Shown here: positions 1-5,152 of the stretch, piece by piece
Numbering within the stretch: position 1 is the first letter of the stretch
Layout: the number at the start of each line of letters is the position of its first letter
Origin: Actinomycetota bacterium
GTDB lineage: Bacteria > Actinomycetota > Thermoleophilia > Solirubrobacterales > Solirubrobacteraceae
Assembly (NCBI GenBank): GCA_903970315.1
Contig: CAJCIJ010000121.1
Span: forward strand, 1 to 6,039
Direction of reading: 5' to 3'
Length of the DNA: 6,039 nucleotides
Notes under the pieces: generated by a model
The model's input: the letters and a program-made list of their open reading frames with translations, nothing else
The model's database searches: none
Told to the model about the DNA's origin: nothing
Made by a program: the position numbers and the translations under genes

Positions 1-287
1 AGGCGCTCCAGCAGCTTGGCATCGACGTCGATGAGCTGTCGGCCAGGATCGAGCGGGCGCGCGCTTGTAACCGGACCGACAGTCAGGCGCTGGCTCAGCG
101 CACGACCGAAGTGAGCTTGGCCAAGGAGCTGGCGATCGAGCAGCAGCGATTTGACGAAGCAGCGGCGCTGCGCGATCAAGAACGCGAGCTGAGCGAGCAA
201 GCCCGCGCACAGCAGCGCAGACGGATGGACGCGGTCGGAGAACTGTGCCGGCGCCTCAGCATCCCGCGCTCGCCTGACGATCCCTGA
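1..287 (+). CDS. C-terminal end of a stand-alone Clp-N / UVR-motif protein (partial)
   Basis: The open frame enters from the left edge (first full codon at 3) and ends at TGA 285-287, leaving 94 residues. Residues 1-20 (ALQQLGIDVDELSARIERAR) look like the last helices of a Clp N-terminal repeat, the domain with which ClpA/ClpC-type unfoldases bind substrates or adaptors. Residues about 41-66 match the UVR motif of UvrB/UvrC and the ClpC middle domain, with AIEQQRFDEAAALRDQEREL as the core. The rest is a charged helical tail. In ClpC the UVR motif is followed by AAA+ modules. Here the protein stops about 30 residues later, so it is a small Clp-N-UVR protein and not the ATPase. A role as a Clp adaptor or regulator is inference. 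Repeat copy A begins about 65 nt downstream. The N-terminus and any promoter lie outside the window. Confidence 0.8.
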   Translation, partial: ALQQLGIDVDELSARIERARACNRTDSQALAQRTTEVSLAKELAIEQQRFDEAAALRDQERELSEQARAQQRRRMDAVGELCRRLSIPRSPDDP

Positions 288-305
288 AGCCCTCCTGACA
301 GCCGC

Positions 306-440
306 GTCTGCGACGGGCGCCCTGCGAGCAACCCAGGCAACCTTGGGCGCCCGTTAGATGGTCGCTCATCGGGACAGTGGCGCCGGTCCCGGACACGCCA
401 GCGAGACTGCCCCTCTGGCGGGTTCACGGATCTTGGTCGC
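306..440 (+). repeat. Structured intergenic repeat, copy A
   Basis: This is the first of three diverged copies. The left arm is a hairpin: GGGCGCCC at 315-322 pairs with GGGCGCCC at 345-352, and the pairing extends imperfectly through TCTgcgAC (307-314) with GTTAGA (353-358). The conserved core GTTAGATGG...GCTCATCGGGACA covers 353-376 and matches copy B at 21 of 24 positions. A second hairpin follows: GGG-a-CAG (371-377) with CTGCCC (407-412), and nested TGGCG (378-382) with CGCCA (396-400). The similarity to copy B resumes in GACTGCCCCTCTGGCG (405-420) and TCTTGG (431-436). It starts shortly after the stop at 287. The strand is nominal, because the element could act as DNA or RNA. Confidence 0.75.
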
Positions 441-465
441 CTGCGGGCCAGGCCTCAGGCTGACG

Positions 466-480
466 GCGAGCGGCGCTCGC
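466..480. repeat. Short perfect GC hairpin
   Basis: GCGAGC at 466-471 and GCTCGC at 475-480 form a 6-bp stem with a three-base loop. No T tract follows, so it is not a canonical intrinsic terminator. It could help end transcription from the left gene or be a protein-binding palindrome. It is not repeated beside copies B or C. Confidence 0.35.
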
Positions 481-734
481 TAGATGACCGACTACCAGGT
501 CAATCTCGTCCAGGTTGCCGGTGCCGGGGCCTGCCCCTGAGGAGACCGTCCGGCAGGCGCTTCGCCCGCTTATGGAAGCTATGTCGTTGGCGTACGTTCA
601 TCGCGGGGTACGTGGCTGCCACAGCCGAGTCCTCGCGGCCCGGCGCGGTCCGACCGCTCGCGGAAGGAAGGCGATCTCCTGCGCCGCCTGCCCACACTGC
701 ACCTCCATGTGCGCGCGGGCGACAGGACCTGACA

Positions 735-740
735 TACCAT
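735..740 (+). promoter_or_regulatory. -10-like element for a leaderless start at 749
   Basis: TACCAT fits the actinobacterial -10 pattern TANNNT and sits exactly 8 nt before ATG 749, so transcription would begin on or next to the start codon. No Shine-Dalgarno sequence precedes ATG 749 (the preceding bases are C-rich), which supports a leaderless mRNA. No clear -35 hexamer is visible. Confidence 0.5.
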
Positions 741-748
741 CCCCCCTC

Positions 749-1849
749 ATGTCCGATCCCGCCCCGAACGCCTTCGATGCCTGGCTGTGGTCAGTCGACG
801 CTGAGAGGGCGCAGGAACTGCGGCTCGAAGACCTGCCCTCGCGCGCGGCCGCCGATGGCGTGAAGCTGCCACAGCTGACCGTCTTGACGCTTATCAGCGA
901 GGGGCCAACGCCTGGCGAGCTGCTGCGCGGCGCCCGCGGCGTCGAAGCGATCCGACACTTTGGTGGCGTCGAGCTGATCCGGGCAAGCATGGGGTCGCGC
1001 GGGTACGTCGTCGCGGCGTGGCGGGCGGGCGAGCCGGGGGTCTTCCATCTGACCGGCTCGGTTCCGGTCACCGATGACCGATGGGAGCGGGTTGAGGGCG
1101 TCTGGATGAACGCGGTTGGCTCCCGGCTTGCGCCGGTGATTCTGAACCGCCAGGACTTCGACAACATCGGTCATAGGCTCGCGGAGCACGGCTCGATCGA
1201 AACGACGCGGATGACCGCGCGAGTGCTGCGCGACTCGTCCTCGTACACGCGCGGCTGGCCGCAGGTCGCCGGCGTGCCGCGGCCGACGCACCGCGAGGCG
1301 CTGTCGGAAACCGACGGGATGATCGTCAAGACCATCACGCTTGACGTAGTCGGCCGCGCCCGCGTGCAGCTGCGGCGAAGCAGCGGCGCGTCGTACCTGA
1401 GGGGCGACTTCGGCCTGTTCTGCGACATCGTCGTCGGCGCCCTGACGCGTGCAGCCGGCGAACGTCGCCGGCTGCTTACCGGTCGGCAGCGCGAGCCGTT
1501 GGCTCCGGTGCGAGAGATCGTCTCTATCGCCGTGGACTGCGTCGACCTGGATGACCCTCGGGTGCGCGCGGAGCTGCTGAGCACCCTGACCGAGTTGCGC
1601 GGCCTTCAGGTCGCGGTCCTGCACGAGAATCCGTACCTACACGTGCTCGTGACGGACTTCACCAACGCGAGCACGTTCGACGTGCTCATCACCGACGATG
1701 GGCGTCTGGACATCGTGCCGGGGCTGCGCTCGTCGGTCGGTAGCCTGGCGCGGGTCACCGACGCGCTTGGTGTTGCTCTGGGGATGCGTGACATCACGCT
1801 GCGACCGGTCCCTGGGACGATCCCCGACGAAGAGTTCCTCGGCGCCTAG
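749..1849 (+). CDS. Uncharacterised 366-aa protein, first gene of accessory operon
   Basis: I do not recognise this family. ATG 749 was chosen because a TACCAT -10 element lies 8 nt upstream and because codon use becomes regular only from here; the frame is open back to 515. The protein is soluble, without a signal peptide or membrane segment. Residues 1-130 look like a mixed alpha/beta region, including RGYVVAAWRAGEPGVFHL. Residues 133-245 form a basic, Arg-rich middle (IETTRMTARVLRDSSSYTRG, then GRARVQLRRSSGASYLRGDF and a helix ending AAGERRRLLTGRQRE). Residues 255-345 are predicted beta-rich (VAVLHENPYLHVLVTDF, FDVLITDDGRLDIVPGLRSS) and close with a helix. The basic middle could bind nucleic acid, but that is inference. 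The gene ends 23 bp before the nuclease-like gene on the same strand, so the two probably form an operon and may be partners. Reality of the gene is secure; function is unknown. Confidence 0.8.
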   Translation: MSDPAPNAFDAWLWSVDAERAQELRLEDLPSRAAADGVKLPQLTVLTLISEGPTPGELLRGARGVEAIRHFGGVELIRASMGSRGYVVAAWRAGEPGVFHLTGSVPVTDDRWERVEGVWMNAVGSRLAPVILNRQDFDNIGHRLAEHGSIETTRMTARVLRDSSSYTRGWPQVAGVPRPTHREALSETDGMIVKTITLDVVGRARVQLRRSSGASYLRGDFGLFCDIVVGALTRAAGERRRLLTGRQREPLAPVREIVSIAVDCVDLDDPRVRAELLSTLTELRGLQVAVLHENPYLHVLVTDFTNASTFDVLITDDGRLDIVPGLRSSVGSLARVTDALGVALGMRDITLRPVPGTIPDEEFLGA

Positions 1850-1872
1850 CGCTAGCCGCTCCCCGGCGTATC

Positions 1873-2949
1873 GTGCCCAGCGATCGCGAACAGTTGCTTC
1901 GCGAGTTCCGCGAGTACGACACCAAGGTTGACATCGTCTCGGCGTTCGAGGTCTACTTCTGCAAGTCCACGAGTCTGGCAGCGACCGTCGCGCACTTCGA
2001 GCGCTTCCCCCGCTACCGGGCCCCTGACGGTGCGATCGCCACCCCAGACTTCACGGTGCTGTTCAAGGACGGCACGCTATTGGTCGGCGAGATCTCCAGG
2101 CTGGCCCGCGCCGAGGGCAGCCTGGAGAGCCTGCTGCACCAGCTCGGCCGCTACGACACGCTGACCCAGGCGCCCAAGGAGTCACGTGCAGGAGGCGGGC
2201 ATGAGCTGGCCGATGTCGAGACGGTGGACGTCTTCGTCCTGGTGCCCGACGGAGAGTCCAACGCGGCGATCGATCGGATCGACCAGGCCATCGACGAAGG
2301 ACGCTTCGGCTACGCGCCTCGCCAGCGGCCCACCGTGGTGGGCTGGAGCTTCGACGCGGCCGGGAGCCGCTACATCATCAAATATGACGGTCGCTCAAAC
2401 AACCCGCGTCCACGGAATCACGGGCGCAACCCGAGCCTAGCGAGCTGGTTGCAAGGAAACCACGACACGCTGACGTGTCCGGCCAAGAGCCTCGCGCCGC
2501 TGAAGGTCAGCCGCCGGTTCATGAACGACCGGCCACCGGGGTTGTACATGGCGACCATCCTCTGGCTGGACGCACTGCCTGCGGCCGCGAGCCCGCAGGT
2601 GCCGCCCTTAGACCTCAAGGTCAAAGCCGCTAATCTGGCCGAGTACCTTCGCGAGAGCTACGGCTGGGGCGACGTCAACGCGGTGAACATCGGCTTGGAG
2701 TTCCTCCAACGTGGCGGGCTTGTGCGGCAGACCGCTGACGGCTGGGCGGTTGAGCTCAAGGAAGTCGCCAGCTCCAGCGGCGAGGTGCACGCCGCGCTGC
2801 TGCGACGCTATCTGGCGAAGCCGAGGGGGCCAGTGACCGCAGCCGACCGCAAGCAGGCCGCCGAGCGCGCAGCGCGTGACCGGGAGTTGCGCCAGCTCAA
2901 CGAGCAAAGTCAGGGCGAGCTACAGCCGCTTCCGACCGACGAGGGCTGA
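1873..2949 (+). CDS. PD-(D/E)XK nuclease-like protein with winged-helix-like C-terminal region
   Basis: This is a 358-aa protein starting at GTG 1873, 23 bp after the previous stop; no strong ribosome binding site is visible. The N-terminal half has a PD-(D/E)XK-like layout: Glu26 in a helix (SAFEVYF), Pro58-Asp59 in ATPDFTVLF, a strand with Glu73 in GTLLVGEIS, and Gln90...Tyr94 in HQLGRYD. The canonical lysine of the third motif is Ser75, so the site is degenerate, has a migrated lysine, or is inactive. A strand DVFVLVPD (119-126) continues the core. Residues about 222-297 look like a winged-helix domain (YMATILWLDAL, a helix AANLAEYLRESYG, then LEFLQRGGLVRQTADGWAVE). The tail (322-350) is a charged helix. 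The inferred role is a DNA-binding or DNA-processing component working with the upstream protein. A non-catalytic PD-(D/E)XK scaffold is the main alternative. Confidence 0.75.
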   Translation: MPSDREQLLREFREYDTKVDIVSAFEVYFCKSTSLAATVAHFERFPRYRAPDGAIATPDFTVLFKDGTLLVGEISRLARAEGSLESLLHQLGRYDTLTQAPKESRAGGGHELADVETVDVFVLVPDGESNAAIDRIDQAIDEGRFGYAPRQRPTVVGWSFDAAGSRYIIKYDGRSNNPRPRNHGRNPSLASWLQGNHDTLTCPAKSLAPLKVSRRFMNDRPPGLYMATILWLDALPAAASPQVPPLDLKVKAANLAEYLRESYGWGDVNAVNIGLEFLQRGGLVRQTADGWAVELKEVASSSGEVHAALLRRYLAKPRGPVTAADRKQAAERAARDRELRQLNEQSQGELQPLPTDEG

Positions 2950-2953
2950 CGTG

Positions 2954-3325
2954 ATGGCCGTCGCCGCGGTGCGTCGGATCTGGGGCGGCGGCCGCACGGT
3001 CAGCTGGCGGATCGAGTGCCCGACCCGGATGAAGTTCCCGGTCCTCCATACGGACGCGCTCACCGGGACGGTCACCAAGCCGCCTTGGTGTAGGGCTCGC
3101 CACCCCCATTGTCACCTATGGGTACAAGCTAACCCGTGCCTCACGTGCCGACACACTTCTGGAAGCGCCGGCGAGCAAGCGTCTGTTAGACGGCCGCTTA
3201 TCGGGACAACGGCAGGCGCATCGGGAGCAATCCGGACGCTGCCCCTATGGCGAGTAGGGCAGTCTTGGCGGCGGATGCGCGGTACCGGATCGATGGTTGG
3301 TCGGGCGACCGCCGATCGGTCATAA
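2954..3325 (+). CDS. Small Cys-rich ORF coupled to the nuclease-like gene; 3' end doubtful
   Basis: The ORF begins 4 bp after the TGA at 2947-2949, at ATG 2954 (GTG 2951 is an alternative). GAGGG at 2941-2945, inside the end of the previous gene, is a good ribosome binding site, so translation would be coupled. The first 45 codons have almost uniformly G or C third positions, like the real genes. Residues 46-65 hold Cys46, Cys53, His54, Cys62 and Cys65 (PCLTC), which could form a zinc knuckle together with Cys22. From about residue 76 the frame runs into repeat copy B and codon quality collapses; it ends at TAA 3323-3325, inside the next gene's promoter. The 5' part may be a third operon gene whose original 3' end was changed by repeat insertion or a frameshift. 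The family is not recognised, and the whole ORF may be fortuitous. Confidence 0.4.
   Translation: MAVAAVRRIWGGGRTVSWRIECPTRMKFPVLHTDALTGTVTKPPWCRARHPHCHLWVQANPCLTCRHTSGSAGEQASVRRPLIGTTAGASGAIRTLPLWRVGQSWRRMRGTGSMVGRATADRS
3073..3090 (+). terminator. Perfect 7-bp hairpin after the operon (terminator-like)
   Basis: CACCAAG at 3073-3079 pairs perfectly with CTTGGTG at 3084-3090 around the loop CCGC. It lies 123 nt after the stop of the nuclease-like gene and inside the small ORF. No U tract follows, so intrinsic termination is uncertain, although high-GC actinobacteria often lack U tracts. If it terminates, the small ORF would not be transcribed in full. Confidence 0.35.
3127..3270 (+). repeat. 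Structured intergenic repeat, copy B (best attC-like fold)
   Basis: The conserved core GTTAGACGG...GCTTATCGGGACA covers 3185-3208. Its left arm folds well: CTAAC (3129-3133) with GTTAG (3185-3189); TGC-C-TC (3137-3142, one extrahelical C) with GAGCA (3173-3177); GCCG (3147-3150) with CGGC (3169-3172); and a tip CTTC-TG-GAAG (3156-3165). After the core, GGCAG (3211-3215) pairs with CTGCC (3239-3243). Similarity to copy A returns in CTGCCCCTATGGCGAGT (3239-3255) and TCTTGG (3263-3268). The element separates the 749-2949 operon from the 305-aa gene and overlaps the end of the small ORF. Confidence 0.75.
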
Positions 3326-3328
3326 TCT
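3323..3328 (+). promoter_or_regulatory. -10-like element for a leaderless start at 3337
   Basis: TAATCT (overlapping CATAAT at 3321-3326) lies exactly 8 nt before ATG 3337, the same spacing as in front of the gene at 749. TTGGTC at 3297-3302 is a possible weak -35 (18 nt from CATAAT). Copy B lies upstream of this promoter, so it would not be part of this mRNA's 5' leader. Confidence 0.5.
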
Positions 3329-3336
3329 GCGGTGAG

Positions 3337-4254
3337 ATGACGGTTGCAGACAACCACCTTGCGCGGATCGGAACGGTCCTTGACGAGTGGTATGCGCAGG
3401 ACGGGGAGTCGGACTCCGGCTGTGAGGAGGAGCTTCCCGAGTGTGCGCGCGAGGCACTGGCATTAGCCGAGTCGCTGCAACCGATCATTGCGATCACGAT
3501 CAAGCTCGGCAACGGCAAGCCGCCGGGCACCGACGTAGCGGGGGACGCGTCGTGGGCGGCGAGCGTGGCGTTGGCGCGCCGCGACGTCCGCTCCGGCCAG
3601 GCCCTCGGCTTCGACCACGGGCTCGCCCACGACAGCTTGCGGCTGTTGGATCGAATCGATGCTCTGATAGGCGCTCGGGAGGACGAGGACTGGAAGCGCG
3701 CTACCCGTCAGCGGGTTCAGGCGCTCGTTGACGCTGGCCGGCGCGGCCGCGAGCGCGGTCTACGCCAGCGCGATCTTCGCGAGCGAAGCCCCGAGGCGGA
3801 GTCGCACGACAGCGACCGCGGCGCCTGGCTGCTGCGTCACCCGGCCGATCACTGGCTACGCCAAGCGTTGCCGTCGGTCGCCGATCCGCAGTGCCAAGCA
3901 TTGCTCGAGGCGCAGATCGCCAGACTCCAACCGACGTATCAGCAATTGTGCGCCCTGGACTGGACTGCCGAGGAAGCGGCCGCCGACCTGGTCTGTGAGG
4001 TACAGGTGATTGAAACGTCGCCGGGCGGTTGGAAGCAGCCGCTGCCGGCGGTCGTGATCGCGTCGATCAAGGGCAACACTTCGTTCGGACAGCAGATGGC
4101 GGTCCGTCTCGTCGAAGATTTCGATGGGCCGTTCAACGGCACTCTCCTCGGGTTGCTCGCGGGCGAGCGCTGGCTACTATGCGCCCGCGAGCTGGAGGAC
4201 GGAACCGTGTTGCCGCTCGACGGCACACGCCGACTTGCGGCGGCCACCCGCTGA
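3337..4254 (+). CDS. Uncharacterised 305-aa soluble protein
   Basis: I do not recognise this family. The frame is open from 3247, but ATG 3337 is preferred: TAATCT lies 8 nt upstream, and the 30 residues before it are encoded by promoter and repeat sequence. There is no signal peptide or membrane helix. Residues 1-130 are largely helical and acidic near the start (DEWYAQDGESDSGCEEELPE), with GFDHGLAHDSLRLLDRIDAL at 91-110. Residues 134-165 form a highly charged Arg/Glu linker. Residues 163-225 are helical again (AWLLRHPADHWLRQALPSVA, then WTAEEAAADLV). Residues 236-298 look like a compact beta domain (PAVVIASIKG, FNGTLLGLLAGERWLLCARE, DGTVLPLDG). The gene stands alone between repeat copies B and C with its own promoter, like a one-gene cassette. 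A second frame overlapping 3728-4009 is hydrophobic in places but looks like a GC shadow. Confidence 0.75.
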   Translation: MTVADNHLARIGTVLDEWYAQDGESDSGCEEELPECAREALALAESLQPIIAITIKLGNGKPPGTDVAGDASWAASVALARRDVRSGQALGFDHGLAHDSLRLLDRIDALIGAREDEDWKRATRQRVQALVDAGRRGRERGLRQRDLRERSPEAESHDSDRGAWLLRHPADHWLRQALPSVADPQCQALLEAQIARLQPTYQQLCALDWTAEEAAADLVCEVQVIETSPGGWKQPLPAVVIASIKGNTSFGQQMAVRLVEDFDGPFNGTLLGLLAGERWLLCARELEDGTVLPLDGTRRLAAATR

Positions 4255-4291
4255 CCTCTGTAGTCAGCCGTGCGGATCAGCAGCAGTGACC

Positions 4292-4402
4292 GGCCCTCAA
4301 CACGGCGGCGCCCGGAATTGAGCCACCCCGCCCGTTAGACGGCCCGCTCACCGGGACAGCTGAGCCGGCGCGGCAGCGCGCCAGCAGAGTGCCTTTACAA
4401 CG
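4292..4402 (+). repeat. Structured intergenic repeat, copy C
   Basis: The conserved core GTTAGACGG...GCTCACCGGGACA covers 4334-4358, with one extra C relative to copy B; 22 of 25 aligned positions agree. Upstream, GG-cc-CTCAA (4292-4300) pairs with TTGAG-CC (4318-4324), 38 nt after the stop at 4254. After the core comes a perfect hairpin, GGCGCG (4367-4372) with CGCGCC (4377-4382) around GCAG. It stands where copies A and B have different hairpins. The right end (AGTGCCTTTACAACGG) is the most diverged of the three. Confidence 0.7.
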
Positions 4403-4456
4403 GAGCAAGCGCCTCGCTAGCACACAGACAATGCGGTGGCTCGTAGCGGCTGAGCA

Positions 4457-4462
4457 TAGTCT
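4457..4462 (+). promoter_or_regulatory. -10-like element near the lipoprotein start
   Basis: TAGTCT (overlapping CATAGT at 4455-4460) lies 5 nt before GTG 4468. It could give a leaderless or nearly leaderless mRNA, as proposed for the two genes upstream, but the spacing is tighter and no -35 is obvious. CATAGT with a 7-nt gap is an alternative reading. Confidence 0.35.
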
Positions 4463-4467
4463 GGAAC

Positions 4468-4864
4468 GTGGTCACTGGTCAGGGGCGACGGCTCGGGGCC
4501 CTCGTGGTAGCAGCCGGGGTGTCGCTGGCGATCGCTGGCTGCGGTGCCCAGAATCGGCTGTGCGCGTCGTCGGGCTGCGCAGGCGTCAAGGGCATCGTGA
4601 GGATCTGCGAACCCGCCCGTCGCGACCGCTGCCATCCAGAGCCGGTCGGACACCGTCCAACTTGACCGTCAGGGACGTGTCATCCAGCAGGAACACGGTG
4701 CCGTCGGCCACAAACTCGGTGTGCACTTCGCGTTCGATTCGCTTATCCCGGGTCGCTACGTGCTGAAGACCTGGGACCATAATCGCAGCTGGACAAACCC
4801 GGTCCGTGTTCCCGTCGACACCAAGGTTCGCTCGGACATCACAATCCGGCTAAAGCAGGGCTAG
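4468..4864 (+). pseudogene. Frameshifted lipoprotein with carboxypeptidase-regulatory-like domain
   Basis: Two overlapping frames make one protein. Frame 1 starts at GTG 4468 with a type II signal peptide: Arg7-Arg8, the hydrophobic stretch LGALVVAAGVSLAIAGC, and a lipobox IAGC with Cys25. It then runs through GVKGIVRICEPARRDRCHPEP and stops at 4663-4665. Frame 2, open from 4601 to TAG 4862-4864, continues as DTVQLDRQGRVIQQEHG, then HFAFDSLIPGRYVLKTW and ends SDITIRLKQG. This is the pattern of a small beta-sandwich regulatory-like domain (G-R-V, then F-x-F-x-x-L-x-P-G-R-Y). Related actinobacterial lipoproteins have a paired-Cys segment followed by such a domain, which places the shift at about 4635-4665. 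The product would be anchored outside the membrane; its partner is unknown. A sequencing error or a programmed shift could also explain the split. Confidence 0.65.
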
Positions 4865-4887
4865 CACTCGCTGCAGCGATGCGACCA

Positions 4888-4911
4888 CCTGGTTAACGAA
4901 CGTTCACCGGG
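4888..4911. repeat. Imperfect palindrome downstream of the lipoprotein gene
   Basis: GGTTAACG and CGTTCACC (4891-4908) are inverted around AA with one mismatch. The pairing extends outward through a T-G wobble to CC (4888-4889) with GG (4910-4911). It starts 24 nt after the TAG at 4864. It could be a weak transcription terminator, though no T tract follows, or an operator-like dyad. Confidence 0.45.
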
Positions 4912-4972
4912 AGGGCACCGGGCAGAAGCTGCAAAGTGGTAGTGACTGATGTAGTTGGAGAATTATTGAGTC

Positions 4973-5152
4973 GTGAGCCTCTTCTCTGGTGGTGTTGATG
5001 ATCAGCTGCGGCTGGCATACGGCGAGGCTCGGAACTACGTGACGAGGCGTGGTCAGCGCACCTCAAATCAGAACATCCCCGCTGGCGCCGCGACGCGTTC
5101 GCGCTCAGCTCGCAGCGCCGGGCACGACCTGGCGAGAGGTCGGCGCCTGTGA
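4973..5152 (+). CDS. Possible small ORF, 59 aa
   Basis: GTG 4973 opens a 59-codon frame ending at TGA 5150-5152. AATTAT at 4961-4966 is a possible -10 giving a near-leaderless start. The first half (LFSGGVDDQLRLAYGEARNY) reads like a real helix-forming protein. The second half is Arg-, Ser- and Ala-rich and resembles random GC-rich sequence. No family is recognised, and codon use is only moderately biased. It may be the 5' remnant of a decayed gene or chance. Confidence 0.2.
   Translation: MSLFSGGVDDQLRLAYGEARNYVTRRGQRTSNQNIPAGAATRSRSARSAGHDLARGRRL

Larger units (their letters stand above)
288..748. other. Non-coding stretch between the Clp-N/UVR gene and the accessory operon
   Basis: I see no convincing gene in these 461 bases. 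They hold the hairpin and conserved core of repeat copy A (306-440), a GC hairpin at 466-480 (GCGAGC-GGC-GCTCGC), and a -10-like TACCAT at 735-740. The frame of the following gene stays open back to 515. Its translation there is Arg-, Ala- and Cys-rich, has irregular codon use and has no ribosome binding site, so I read it as fortuitous openness in GC-rich DNA. Antisense open frames here also look like GC shadows. Confidence 0.6.

Noticed and set aside
370..400. Cobalamin-riboswitch-like GCCACTGT on the minus strand of repeat A
   Set aside because: The octamer is absent from copies B and C, and none of the other conserved B12 riboswitch blocks accompany it.
415..432. tRNA T-arm-like GGGTTCACGG in repeat A
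   Set aside because: No pairing T stem, anticodon arm or acceptor stem could be found around it.
598..1167. Second antisense open frame overlapping the start of the 366-aa gene
   Set aside because: It overlaps both the promoter and the gene start, is Ser/Arg/Pro-rich, and fits the expected shadow of third-position GC bias.
791..1624. Long antisense open frame over the 366-aa gene
   Set aside because: It mirrors a well-supported + strand gene in GC-rich DNA, has no plausible start signal, and encodes a low-complexity Arg/Ala/Pro-rich protein.
3728..4009. Frame with a hydrophobic stretch (TLAGAAASAVYASAIFASEA) inside the 305-aa gene
   Set aside because: The host frame is continuous through it and keeps sensible codon use. 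The stretch loses protein-like character after 30 residues, so a frameshift there is not supported.
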